Source of the DNA: Hedera helix
Taxonomy: Eukaryota > Streptophyta > Magnoliopsida > Apiales > Araliaceae
Reading direction: 5' to 3'
Length of the DNA: 64,000 bases
Assembly: GCA_947179155.2 (NCBI GenBank)
Contig: OX359280.1
Location: forward strand, 43,503,555 to 43,567,554
Part shown: piece by piece, positions 13,137 to 24,701 of the stretch
Numbering within the stretch: the first letter of the stretch is position 1
Layout: the number at the start of each line of letters is the position of its first letter
Notes under the pieces: generated by a model
Databases searched by the model: none
Told to the model about the DNA's origin: nothing
The model's input: the letters and a program-made list of their open reading frames with translations, nothing else
Made by a program: the position numbers and the translations under genes

Positions 13137-14507
13137 TAATTTTATGTTTTTAAATATAAAGATATGAAATAAAATTTAAATACAGATGATCTAAATCGCA
13201 CGATAACATAGAACCCACGATGACATATTTAGAATGTATAAATTTATATGCACAAATATCAAACACAAATTCACATCATATTATTAAAAAAATGAAGTCT
13301 GACAGACTCTAAACGTGCTTTGGTGTTTAGTTCTAGAAAATGAATTCTTTTACAGTATTGATATATATTTTAGGTTGATAATTGCACACTAAAATGTATT
13401 ATCGCGTTGTTCATAATATGTTATACTATTATATACAATAAATTTCAATGCATATCAGTGTGTGCAACTATTACCTTATGATTTACATATAGCAAAAGTA
13501 CCTTTATTTTAATATTTAATTTTGAATAATGTTGAAACTTGTGAAGATACGAGTATTATCTATTAAAGCTGACACAGTAAACACTATGTGAATACTTAGT
13601 GACTAAGGAATTAATTTGGGTTATTTATGAACTCAATCATTTTTTTTGCTAAATTGAACTCAAACATCTTGTGTTGACTTTTTACTAGTAAACCAAAAAA
13701 AAATTACTTAATAAATGCATGTGACTAGTGGATAATTGAGTCTATGGTGTTATTGTATTAATCAAGTCTGTTAACATGCAGGCTTCTATTGTTGGGATCG
13801 AACTTTTGGTTGGTGTGTTAAATAAATCAAGTCACCCACCCTTAGGTATTTTCAGTGATGTTCTTTTACCTATAAAACGCAAAAATAAAAAAATAAAAAG
13901 TGGATATAAAGAGCATTTTGGTGGAATGCAGTTTAATTTTTAGGTAGCTTGTAGATCTACATTTGGAGGAAGAAAAAATAATTAAAATTACTTACGAAAA
14001 CGAAGAATTGTTAAGTGTCTGTTTGGTAGAACGATGCAATAACTAAAAAACTTATTTTGCATTCAAATTTCTTATTGAAAAAAAAAGTGTTCGATATATA
14101 ATACGCATTGAACACTTTTTTGAAAATGAAAATAGAATTTAAAAATGACTAGTTCAATGTTTTCTAAGTATACTTGTGAGCAGTAATGTAGGAAGTGTTT
14201 GTTGGGACATAACTTGAGAGTCTTTTATAATTATCTACACAAACGGAGAAAGAAACAAGTGTTATATATCCCAAAGAATTGCTCAGCTTTAGGTGAAATT
14301 TTGCATTTTGCACCACACATTGCAGTAAATAGTAAGTAGCAAATTAATTACTTTCGATTTTAGTCTCCTTCTTCATCTTCTCTTTCTTTTTTGCCCTTTT
14401 CATGAGAAAGATTAATCCACTATTTTATTGGTTAAACTATAGCTGGAAAATGTAATGGTTTAATTGTCCATGCAGATCATGCATGGTTCTTGATCTGACT
14501 GGTTTCA
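12127..14507. other. Intergenic between helicase and glucosyltransferase; no gene seen
   Basis: A divergent promoter region: helicase transcription starts leftward and the glucosyltransferase starts rightward. It includes a (TA)n run near 13110-13133. Short ORFs near 12825-13069 have no recognisable content. No core promoter could be assigned with confidence. Confidence 0.6.
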
Positions 14508-17179
14508 ATGGGCGTTTCCCGCTTTTACATCATACTCTTTGTGGCTGCAATTATATCCATGCAATGGGTTGATCTTGTAAGTATATAGTAATGTAATTCT
14601 ATAAGATTCCTTTCTTTCCTTTTCTATTTGGTTTCTTAGATTCCTTCTAGTTCTTCTAAAATTGATTTCAAATAACATCCACAAATTTATATTAAGCGAG
14701 CAACTAATGCATGGTATCCTATCCATCTTGCTAAGCTTTATTATATATTGGCGTCATCAATCAGCCAATATATACTGCATGATTAAGGATTTTAATCAGT
14801 TTTATTTTGATCTTACATGATTAAATAGTCAAGAGAAGCTAATGAAATCTTAGTCTAATGGATAAAGACTAAAATATTGAGATTCTAACAACTATCATGT
14901 AAGTTTGTATTCTCCTCTATATGAGGCTACAATATTGATTTGTGTAATTTTCTCGTTTTGTGTGTTACTAGATTGACTATTATAATTTTTCGGCAGTAGC
15001 TTGAGTTTGCTGGTATTAATTGTTATATACTAATACTATAGTTCTTGATCTTGATTATGAATTCATTGTATTTGCTAATAGATCACTTGATTCAAAAATT
15101 AAAAAGGGAAAGAAAAGAAAAACTAGTCAAGATACTTAATTTTTTCATCTACTAATTAAATTATTACATTTTTACAGTCTGTTTTCACAGACATTTCATT
15201 TCAGAAGTATATTCTGTCCTCTAAAAGCTCCGTAAAATATCCAAATATCAATTGCTCTTTGGCATGCCCAGCAAACCTTCGCGTTACTCGTACACCTGAA
15301 ATCTCTGCCAGGACATGCCCGGATTATTTTCAATGGATTCACGAAGACCTGAAGTATTGGAAGAAGACGAGAATCACAAAGGAAATGGTAGAAAGAGGGA
15401 GAGATAAAGCACATTTTAGATTAGTGATAGTAAACGGAACAGTATACCTAAAAAGGTACGAGAAGCCGGTTTTTCAAACGAGAGATGTGTTTACGTTATG
15501 GGGGATTATGCAGCTGCTTAGATTGTATCCGGGGCAATTACCGGACTTGGATTTGATGTTCGAGTGTGGTGACAAGCCAAAAATCCTCAAGAATGAGTAT
15601 GGTGGATCTAAAGGAAAAATTGTGCCACCGGTGTTTCATTATTGTGGAGACGATTCAAGTTTTGATATTGTTTTTCCTGACTGGTCCTTTTGGGGTTGGT
15701 AATTAAGCATGTTTACCTTCTTTAATTTCACTAAATTCTCATAACAAAGCATACTCATTCTTGATTAATTATTACTCCATTGGGTATGTAGGACAGAGCT
15801 AAAGATAAAGCCATGGGAAGTCCTGAAGAAGGATTTAGAAGCAGCAAACAATGTAATTGAGTGGGAGGAGAGAGAACCCTATGCTTATTGGAAGGGAAAC
15901 GCAAAATTAGGAGGCAGGCCAGACCTTGCTAAATGCAATATCACCGATGAACATGACTGGAATGCTCGAATTTATGGCATGGTACGTACTTCTACCTTAC
16001 AACTCTGCTTAGTTTGTTTTCTTATTAGAGATCGATCAATCTAGAGTCCAACTTTTCCATGTATGTATTAAAATGCAAATTCATTCTCGGATCTAATCAT
16101 ATCATTCCATTATTTTGACAAATTCTTTTTCTGGTTTTTTAAATCTGGGACAAACTGTAGGAAAAAAGTGATCCCCATTTCCTTTAGACAAATTCGATGC
16201 AGAGGAATAAAAAAGAATCAAATTTTTAAAAAACTGTTCATTTCTATAAGTCATACGAATCGATTCAACTTGAAATTGTCAAGTCGCTTATAACTGTTTA
16301 AACTTAGGCTTAGAGGGAGGTCTCCCTTTCTCGCGTAAAAGCGATTAGAATTCGAACACGTTGTGTTTTACTTACTTTGAAAATTGCATAGATTTATAAA
16401 ATCGGTTACCATTTTTTAAGGTTGTAGGATCGAAGATCATCTGCTTCGTGTCAACTTTATATCTAGTTTACTTATAAGTTTTACCGAGTTTTTTTTTTTT
16501 TTTTTTTTTTTTCTCTGTTGATTTCACATCGAGAGTACCTTCCAACTTCAAATAGAGTACAACTATATATGTATGAAGCATTATATGTATGAAGCATAAG
16601 ATGCATATTGGAATTGACTCATATTTTTATGGGTCTGACTAATGGCTATTACAACATGGTAGTCGAGGGTTGCAAGATAACAACACCCGATGTAATTGAG
16701 TTTGGAGATTTATTAGTAATCCAATATTGAGTTTTACTAATGTATTAGGTTTGAGCCCATATTATAATAATTAGAGTTTTCTAGTAACTATAAAATATTG
16801 TTTGATGTGTGGATCATTGTAGAGCGTATGAGATATCTAATGAAAACATCAGACAAGCACCATTAGCCAAATTGGTGAACTTACTATACTATTTGTTCTT
16901 ATTTTTCAGTTTTTCATCTAATTTCGGTATGATTGTACTATATTTCGATCTTAAATTTTAATAGCGCACAAATTATAAGACTATTGATCAACAATATGCT
17001 GAAATAGTCGCAAATGGTTTAGCAAACATGTTTCATTAAATCAAGTCAGAATCATAGTAATTTTACGTATATGCTAACAGTAGCCATTGCAGGATTGGCA
17101 ACGGGAACGACGTGTGGAAGGATTTAAAAATTCAGATTTAACAAATCAATGCACTCATAGGTAGGTAATAGTATCTCAA

Positions 17180-17228
<49 letters not shown>

Positions 17229-19522
17229 CCTTTAATATTTTTTTTTCTTTTTGCTAAATTCTTTATTTACCTTTCTTTCATTTCATGGATGTAGATATAA
17301 AATTTACGTCGAAGGAAATGCATGGTCAGTTAGCGAGAAGTATATCCTAGCCTGTGATTCCGTGACTCTAGTTATAATGCCTCGTTATTATGATTTCTTT
17401 ACGAGAAATTTAGTACCTACTGTTCATTACTGGCCGATAAGTGAGGACCAGAAGTGCAGATCAATTAAATTTGCTGTTGATTGGGGAAACAAACACACCA
17501 AAAAGGTAACAATCTCACCTATAATTAATAATATCCCTAGTCAAAATTTTGAAATGATTAGCTGGATAGTAAAGAAGTTAAACGACTAGAATTTTGAACT
17601 CGAATTTAAATTCAATTACTTATTAATGAGCTACTGGAACCCAACCCATCTCAATAATACTCCATGTCCAACGACGAAGTCACAATTTTTTTCTCGGGGA
17701 ACCGGACTTAATGTGATCACGATTTTTTACTCTTGTATTTATATACTTACCATCAAAAGATAATTTTTTCTTTTAAGAGGACTTAGCTAAGATAAATTAC
17801 CGAACAAAAGACTTGATAGAAATAAAATTTACTTTCAAAGACATTTACGTAAATAATGTATATAAATTTTAGGGAGGCATAGAGTAGAAATATTAAAATT
17901 TTAAGAGCTTAAGTAGACCTGGCAAAATAGGCCCGCGGGTCGGGCCGGGCTGACCCAAAAAAATTGGGCTATGGGCTCCCATTTTTCATCCCAAAAAAAA
18001 TTGGGCGTTTTAGCCCGGCCCGTGGCCCAATTTTTATTTTTTTTTTCTTATTTTTATTATTTGATATTGATGACAAAAAAAAAATATTAACTTAAAAAAT
18101 GAATTAAATAGGGAATTATGAATAATATAAGAGTAAATTTTAACATGTGATATTGAATAATAATACAAAAAATAATTACTATCAATTAATTAATCACAAG
18201 ATTAGTTATATTTTAATATATATGACTATAAAATTATTGATTATTTTATTTACTAATACTATTAAATGATTATGTATAAATTATGTGTTATAATTGTAAA
18301 TAATTAGAGTTAATATTTATTTTAAATTATGTATTATAGTTGTAAATATATATATATATTTTAAAAAGAATTATTATTTTTAAATATTTATAAAAAAAAA
18401 TTAAAAAAAAACTTACAAAGCCCGCGGACGGGCCCGGCCCGGGCGAGCCACGGGCCACCAGATTTCAGCCCGGCAAAATCCGGGTCTTTTTAGCCCGGCC
18501 CAAAAATGGCCCGGCCCGTTTGCCAAGTCTAAGCTTAAGCATAATTTCTTAAAACTTAGGTGACCACCCCAGGCCCCAACACTGCTCCGTCCCTATCCAT
18601 GTGATCAATTCATTATAGTGTAACAACCCGGGTCAAATCCCAATTCATTATAGTGTAACGACCCGGGTCAAATCCCGAATCCGAATCAAATCACAGCAGA
18701 ATAAGGCCCAATGAGTTGTCTCAATAATAGCTTATTGGGTCATCTTAGACCACCACAGGCTCACCCAAAAGATCATGACTGAAGGTATTAATGATAACAA
18801 CTTGGGTCCTTATAAACACATCTAAATATCTCACATTAACTGATGTGGGACTGAGATGTTACATATAGTCAGACTGGATTTTCAAGGACAAGATCAAAAA
18901 TGGTAGAGAGGGATTAATTAATTAATGTTAGTGTTGAAGATATTTATTCGACTAATTAAACGGGTGATGTTCATCTTAAAATATTTATATTTGACATAAT
19001 ACGTACGTGTGTCTTGAAACGACATGAATTCGTCACAAACGATATGATTTCAGTTTCATGTTTAAACTGTATACTCAAAATTTATAGTAAAAAATTATGA
19101 CCTAAAGTTATCTAGATTATACACGTTGACATATCTTAATAATATTGCAGGCAAAGAAGTTGGGGAAAGCAGGAAGCAAATTTGTTCAAGAGCAGCTAAA
19201 AATGAAATATGTGTATGACTACATGTTTCATCTGTTATCGGAATACGCAAAACTTCTGAGGTATAAACCAGTAGTTCCGGCAGGGGCCGTGGAAGTATGC
19301 TCGGAGTCGTTGCTTTGTTCCGGCGTAGGGCTGAAGAAAAAGTTTAAGTTACAGTCCTTGGTAGAGGAGCCTGCAGATATAGGACCTTGCACAATGCCCC
19401 CTCCCTATGATCCTCCAGCTCTTCAATATTTTCTTGAAAGAAAAGAGAATTTAACGAGGCAAGTCGAATTATGGGAATCAAGTAACAATATTGGAGCATC
19501 AAAATTCATAAGCTCTGCATAG
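14508..19522 (+). CDS. CAP10/DUF821 protein O-glucosyltransferase-like, paralogue 1
   Basis: Member of glycosyltransferase family 90 (CAP10 domain; relatives of animal Rumi/POGLUT1, which adds O-glucose to EGF repeats). Plant substrates are not established. Six exons join in frame to 476 aa: 14508-14576, 15178-15698, 15792-15981, 17093-17160, 17295-17505, 19151-19522. Exon 1 encodes MGVSRFYIILFVAAIISMQW, a short signal anchor; an in-frame TGA just upstream supports this start. Conserved blocks: CPDYFQWIHEDLKYWKK, FQTRDVFTLWGIMQL, PPVFHYCGDDSSFDIVFPDW, REPYAYWKGN, CNITDEHDWNARIYG, QCTHRYKIYVEGNAWSVSEK, ILACDSVTL, HYWPI, AVDWGN, YDYMFHLLSEYAKLL. No C-terminal KDEL is present. Introns 3 and 5 are swollen by transposons. 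A type II Golgi/ER protein is the likely form. The family call is firm; the donor and acceptor are inference. Confidence 0.92.
15982..17092 (+). other. Intron 3 of glucosyltransferase 1
   Basis: 1111-bp intron with GT/AG ends. It contains a T24 run at 16489-16512 and an LTR-like repeat (16606-16963). There is no coding potential on either strand. Confidence 0.85.
16606..16963 (+). repeat. LTR-like repeat, copy 1 (paired with 19870-20180)
   Basis: About 350 bp similar along its length to 19870-20180. Shared blocks include TATGGGT, GAGCC(C/T)AT, ACTATAAAA (TATA-like), GTGTG(G/A)ATCATTGTAGAGCG, GAGATATCTAATGAA (GAGGTATCTAATGAA in copy 2), CCAA(A/T)TTGGTGAACTT and CTATATTTCG. A TATA-like box followed by a polyadenylation-like tail region suggests solo Copia-type LTRs, but canonical TG...CA ends are not preserved. 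Confidence 0.5.
17183..17225. repeat. (TA)n microsatellite in intron 4 of glucosyltransferase 1
   Basis: TA dinucleotide run in the short intron between exons 4 and 5. Confidence 0.9.
17914..18531. mobile_element. hAT-type non-autonomous element (MITE) in intron 5
   Basis: 618 bp bounded by a perfect 8-bp target duplication AGCTTAAG (17906-17913 and 18532-18539), the hAT signature. The ends are inverted: TAGACCTGGCAAAATAGGCC on the left, and TAGACTTGGCAAACGGGCCG reading inward from the right. Subterminal regions are packed with GGGCCGGGC/GCCCGGCCC motifs, and the core is AT-rich. It has no ORF, so it must have been moved by an enzyme supplied in trans. Confidence 0.92.
18654..18863. mobile_element. 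Small solo LTR (TRIM-like), 210 bp, in intron 5
   Basis: It begins TGTAACGACCCGGGTC and ends GATGTTACA, so the ends carry TGTAAC...GTTACA. Flanking 5-bp duplications TATAG (18649-18653, 18864-18868) identify an LTR-retrotransposon insertion reduced to one LTR. A 35-bp direct duplication (about 18610-18679) repeats the left flank and LTR start. The size suits a TRIM or small non-autonomous family. Confidence 0.75.
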
Positions 19523-19811
19523 TAGTAATATTCTTTCTTTGTTATTTTCAACGGCTGGCTAGTTTTTTGTGTTGTTTTGTTTTTAAAAATTTATTTATTT
19601 TTGTTTTCAAATTGGTTTAATGGGTCACTACTGAGATATTATTGTTTAGCACATAAACATATGTAGTCTTGTATATTTGATTAGCTTTATACTCTCTCTA
19701 TTCCAAAATTAATGATACAATTTAACTTTTGATATCAAATGACAATGAATTGAATTTTAAATTATTTTTTTGAATTTATATTTTGTGAAATTGGTGATCC
19801 AAAAATTGATC

Positions 19812-20240
19812 CACTACAACAAAAAGGGCTACAACGACCGCCTATCAACGATCGATTTCGGTCGTTAATTATTGGGATTAACTCATGCTTCTATGGGTAC
19901 GACTAATGACCACTACGACAGGATAGTCGGGAGTCTCGTATTTGATTTACTAATGTATTGAGCTTGAGCCTATGTTATAGCATCTAGGGTTTTTTAATTA
20001 CTATAAAAATAGTTGTTTGGTGTGTGAATCATTGTAGAGCGTGTGAGGTATCTAATGAATACATTAAACAAACAGGACTAACCAATTTGGTGAACTTGAG
20101 TATATCGCGTTTTCTTACTTTTCGTTTCTTTGTCTAATATTATGTGTGATTGTGTTCTATTTCGTTATTAAATTCTAACACTAATAGCTATTAGCGATCA
20201 CGTTCGGTCGCTAATGTCCGTTGTAAATAGGCTGGTTGCT
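19812..20240 (+). mobile_element. CACTA-like terminal fragment with subterminal repeats
   Basis: It starts CACTACAACAAAAAGGGC, the CACTA superfamily terminal form. Short subterminal motifs follow in both orientations (AACGATCG, TTTCGGTCG, GCGATCAC, TTCGGTCGC). An LTR-like repeat interrupts it. No matching right terminus was found, so the element is truncated. Confidence 0.45.
19870..20180 (+). repeat. LTR-like repeat, copy 2, inserted in the CACTA-like fragment
   Basis: Homologous to 16606-16963. It ends TTCTAACA and is flanked by TTAAT (19865-19869) and CTAAT (20181-20185), a near-match that may be a decayed 5-bp target duplication. The first bases are TATTGGGA, where a Copia LTR would usually read TGTTGGGA. 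Confidence 0.5.
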
Positions 20241-20690
20241 AAATGACATATTAGTTAGTGACCGACAACAGCAATTGGAATATCAATGATCGACATTTGC
20301 GATCGACTTGGTCACTACTCGGAGTCGGTATTCTGATGACGTGTTGCCATGGTATATTTATTTTCTTTAGGGTATATCCGAAATTTATTAGGTGTATAAA
20401 GTATTATTTTTTTTTAATTAGGAGTAGGCGTGTTGTTATTTGTGAAATGCCAAAAAATATTATTGCTGCCTAGCTAAATTTTGGAAAGTATTGAAATTTT
20501 GTGTTGTTTTCGGCCGTCATTATTGATCTATGTTACAAGGCGAAATTTGTATTACTAATGGTTTATAGAAAGATTGGAAATTAACATAACCAATTGGCTG
20601 GCTGAGCCTTAATTGTTATAAAGCTTACTTATAATCTCAAAATGAATGATTATGAGAGGATTACATTTGAGAATAATTAGTTTGATGTCT
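20222..20690. repeat. Dispersed duplication B, copy 1
   Basis: About 430 bp matching 39606-40034 plus the resumption at 42593, from GTTGCTAAATGACATATTAG through GATTATGAGAGGATTACATT. The uninterrupted copy here shows the pre-insertion state of the second copy's solo LTR. Confidence 0.8.
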
Positions 20691-21099
20691 CAAGAATTTG
20701 AACATATTGTAGTAGCAAACTATAGATTCTGAGGTTAAATTGATGCATGAATTTAGATTGCTATAGATTTCAAAAATTTGTAATTTTGCTACTTCAGGTT
20801 CTAAACCAGCAAGCTTAAGTAGCCCTGAACTGTCAATGCACAGACACAGCCATTGCTCGATTTGAATGGCGGTAGCCGTGGGTGGTATGAAAACTGGGTT
20901 TGTCGAGTCTGACTCATATAAAGTAATATGCGCCACTATGATGATGCTTTAGCTCCAATGAACAAATTAACAACAAAAGCAAAATAATTCGCATATTTTA
21001 AAATAAGTAACTTAGTTTTGGGTGTAATTTCTTCTTCTATGTCAGAAACACATCTCCCCTGCTACAGGAATAATATGATGATTTAAATCAAACATCAAA

Positions 21100-21456
21100 G
21101 AGCCCTCCTTCTAGCGCCAATGTTAACGCCAAATTTTGGACAAGGGCTGAAATCATCGGGGTAGACAACGTAAAACGCGTTACCAATGGAGAATCCAAAC
21201 TATGCTGGAATGAAAAATGTTTGATCAAGTAAATACTAAAAATAATTCCACAATGATTTACGTGGAAACCCAATACGGGAAAAAACCACGGGTGATACGC
21301 CAGAAATCCACTAAAAAGATATTGAAAGTGTTATAATCATTCTTACAGGAAAAATATGATCTGTACTCGGATCATCGTATATCGATATATGTCGTTATAT
21401 AATGATTTTTTAACGAGACACAACAATATTTATTCATACACATGGTGTATATCAAT
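21100..21456 (-). mobile_element. Remnant of a Tat-family LTR with primer-binding site
   Basis: GCCCTCCTTCTAGCGCCAA at 21102-21120 is the same primer-binding block as beside the intact Tat element (there with one base changed), and TGTTAACGCCAAATTTTG at 21121 matches that element's LTR edge. A shared block TTTACGTGGAAACCCAA then ACGGGAAAAAACCACGG lies at about 21256-21291. The rest differs, so it is another subfamily. It is cut at 21456 by a Tekay-family LTR. Confidence 0.75.
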
Positions 21457-24309
21457 TGTGACGCCCCCAAATCTGGGCCCACACAGCCCAAACTTGAGTC
21501 GTCAAAAGACTACAACAAAATTATTACAACAAAGCACAACGTACAACAATACAGTGTATAATAATACACAACTAAGTCTTCACTATTATTGCCACACTAT
21601 TTTACAAAACGTGAAGACTATGATAACTATTCCTCGGACCCTCACTCCATTCCCCGGCTAGACCCTGTTATGTTTTCATCTCCTGTTGAAAAACAATGGA
21701 ACAAAAGAAAGGGTGAGCTCAAATAGCCCAGTAAGAAATATCATGACTAAGATAATGACGAATAAATTATCATTAGCCTTCAACAGTTGAGTTATTGATA
21801 GAATACAATAGACTACAAGGTTTATATCAAAAACTGTAGTTAAATTCTTAAACAATGTTCAGATCAATAATAGCAGCGGAATGAGCAATCTATTAGAAGA
21901 ATAATGCAGACTATAATGTCCACTCGCTTCTCTTTTTCGTAAAAACATCATCAACTTTTATCATCTGAAATACCATTAGTCATGATAATATAAATTCACA
22001 GTTCCTGATCATAATCATGCACATCAACAGTTCATCTTTGCACTACGGGCCAAAGATATTCAATATAGCACCAACGGTCATGATTATACCATATTCAGCA
22101 TTTGGTCATAATCATATCAAACAACAGTTCATCTTTGCACTACGGGCCAAAGAGAACATTCACCACGTGCCATAAAAGACACCGAACAGATGTATCGCCT
22201 TTAACCTATTATATCGCCTTTAACCTATCATCTGTTCAACAAATATATCACATATGTGCCCCCGGCCACAGATATTCACAACAGCTTGATTTTTGGATGA
22301 TTAGAATGATATAAATGATGAACAGAAGAAATAGGATAACAATAAGTATCGGAAGTTTACTTTGTACAGATTCAAATAATGTCCAAATTGTCAACATGAT
22401 GTGGAGTGAAATTCAAGATCCACAGTTCAGAATAACGGTTACAATTCAATAGAAAGGTTCACGTAAATAGGAAGGTTCAGTTGAAATAATGAAGTTCAAC
22501 TATTATGGAACATATAATATTTTCAGGAATTATAGAAGCAATAGTTCCATAATAAATTTTGATTTAGGAGTATGAAAGAAAATAATATCCCTTACCGTAG
22601 CAGGTTTGATTAACAAAAGGTGAAGGAAATTAATACAAAGGGTTATTCACCAACAGGCGGCAATCCGCTCCGTAAGGTTATTCCCACAATTTAATAGAAT
22701 TTGAGTACAAAGAGTTATTCACCAAACAGGCGGCAATCCGCTCCGTAAGGTTATTCTCAGAGATTAATAATTAATGAATACGAAAGGTTATTCACCAACA
22801 GGCGACAATCCGCTCCGTAAGGTTATTCCCACAATTTAATACATGGAAATAAAAGGCACGTCTTATGAGTAAGGAAGAAACAATATTATTATCGAGAATC
22901 AAATAATGATAATCCCTTACCATAGTACGTTTGAATAATGGAAGATGAAAAAGATGGTATCCCTTACCTCAACACGTGACTGGATATTGATTTAAATGAG
23001 GTTGATTAACTTGAACAGTACACGTATACTTATAGATCTTCACAAATACTCAAGATGACTTAAGCACACTTAGAGAGAACTTTCACAAGAAATATTTAGA
23101 GAGAGAAAGAAAGAACAAGTAAGGAAGTTTATGAAAAATCCTTAAGTTAAGGCTTCTATTTATAGCCAAAAATCTTATCATTCATTTAATCTAAACCATT
23201 CATTTAAAGATCATCTTTTAATCTACACCATCCATTTCAAATATTATATTATCTTTAATCTACACCATTCATTTCATATCACCTAATAATCACCTAACTT
23301 TATATTATAAACAAATCAATTTAATTATTCAACAATAATTCACACTTTAATCTACACCATTCATTTCATATCACCTAATAATCACCTAACTTTATATTAT
23401 AAACAAATCAATTCAATTATTCAACAATAATTCACACTTTAATCTACACCATTCATTTCATATCACCTAATAATCACCTAAGTTTATATTATAAACAAAT
23501 AACTTTATCAATTCAATTATTATGACTAATTGTTATAAATACAGTATAGTTAGTTCTTAGATATCAAGTCAATAAATTAATGAAATACAACTGTTTAAAT
23601 AACATCATAATAGAGATAACAATAATGTAAAATAAAGCATACGTTACTGTGTAATGACAATTATTGATTCAATAATGTGAATTACTGTGCATATATTACT
23701 GTGACAATTATTAGGTTCAATAATTTTAAAAACAGTGCAACAACAATTATTGACTCAATGATATAAAATACAGTGTAATGACAATTATTAAATCAATAAT
23801 GCAAAATACTGTGTAACAACAATTATTGAATTGATAATATAAAATATTATGCAGTGACAATTATCGATGAAATGATGCGTAACAGTTACGGTGTCAATTA
23901 TCAGACCAATAATATGAGACACTATGCAATACCGTGTGTTACTGTAGAGTACCGAGTGCTACAGAAAATACCAATAACTACCGTATGCTACTATTCTTTT
24001 ATCACCGGTATTTTAACAGTTCCGTTGACTATTTTTATTTAAAAAGGTTATTTCTGTCGTTTTCTATATCCGACAAATATTTCGTTGTGGGGTCCACCAA
24101 TAATTTGTTATTTCGGCGCCGTCGGACCAAACGAATATTCCCCGACCAAACGAATATTCTCCGACAAAGCGAATATTGTCCGACAAAATAAAATTTGCAC
24201 ATAACATCCTTAACTTTTAACTTTATCGATTTAACCACTTACTGTTTCAAAAAAATATATATATGAAGAAAAATTAAATTTTGTATTTCATAAAATTCGG
24301 GGTCTTACA
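21457..24309 (-). mobile_element. Tekay-family LTR standing alone (L1), 2853 bp
   Basis: Near-identical to the LTRs at 25879-28804 and 33062-35987, from TGTGACGCCCCCAAATCTGG to GAATTTTATGAAA...GGTCTTACA read on the plus strand. It is 73 bp shorter because it has one unit fewer of the internal repeat carrying GGCGGCAATCCGCTCCG. Flanks are TCAAT on the left and AATAC on the right, so there is no target duplication. Short ORFs inside recur in every copy and have no recognised function. Confidence 0.9.
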
Positions 24310-24701
24310 AATACCCTTCGATGTTTACCGATGTGTATAAATGGTGTTTATTGCTTACGCTATATATCACTATAACTTTGTATATATTGGTGTGTGCCAG
24401 AGCGTGATCAAAATGGAGTATTCCAGTCTAATATTTGATGTAATGAAGAAGATGATATATTTTCTGTATCTTGTAGTGTTGCATGTTCAAATTGCTGATA
24501 ATGATCATCATTTTCTCTAATATTTTGTATATAAAGTATATCTATGACCGCCTCTTCCCAAATCTACTAAATAATGTGAAGATATTTCCTGGTAATACTC
24601 CACCGCCCAAGTATATCATAAAGAGAATTTGTTCCTTATCTCTCCACTAGTGTAACTTTATAAAATATTTAATAGTGAGTCACCACTCTAAATATTTACA
24701 C
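24310..24701. other. Unassigned AT-rich segment between L1 and the satellite
   Basis: Probably the continuation of the Tat-type LTR or element broken by L1, but I could not match it to the intact LTR. No coding potential. Confidence 0.4.

Larger units (their letters stand above)
17506..19150 (+). other. Intron 5 of glucosyltransferase 1
   Basis: 1645-bp intron with GT/AG ends, expanded by two transposon insertions listed separately (17914-18531 and 18654-18863). The rest is AT-rich and without features. Confidence 0.85.
19523..21099. other. Spacer downstream of glucosyltransferase 1; no gene
   Basis: Holds the glucosyltransferase 3' UTR, a CACTA-like end, an LTR-like repeat and a duplicated block, listed separately. 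Short ORFs near 20258 and 20661 have no recognisable content. Confidence 0.6.

Noticed and set aside
19695..19815. Possible second Stowaway MITE starting TACTCTCTCTATTCC
   Set aside because: No matching inverted end or TA-flanked right border within reach.
22640..22840. CRISPR-like regularly spaced repeats in the LTRs
   Set aside because: Units are head-to-tail tandem copies with near-identical spacers in a plant LTR retrotransposon; there is no cas gene and the context is eukaryotic.
22102..24238. Short ORFs repeated in each Tekay LTR copy
   Set aside because: They recur only because the LTRs are near-identical; composition is non-coding and no start context or domain is seen.
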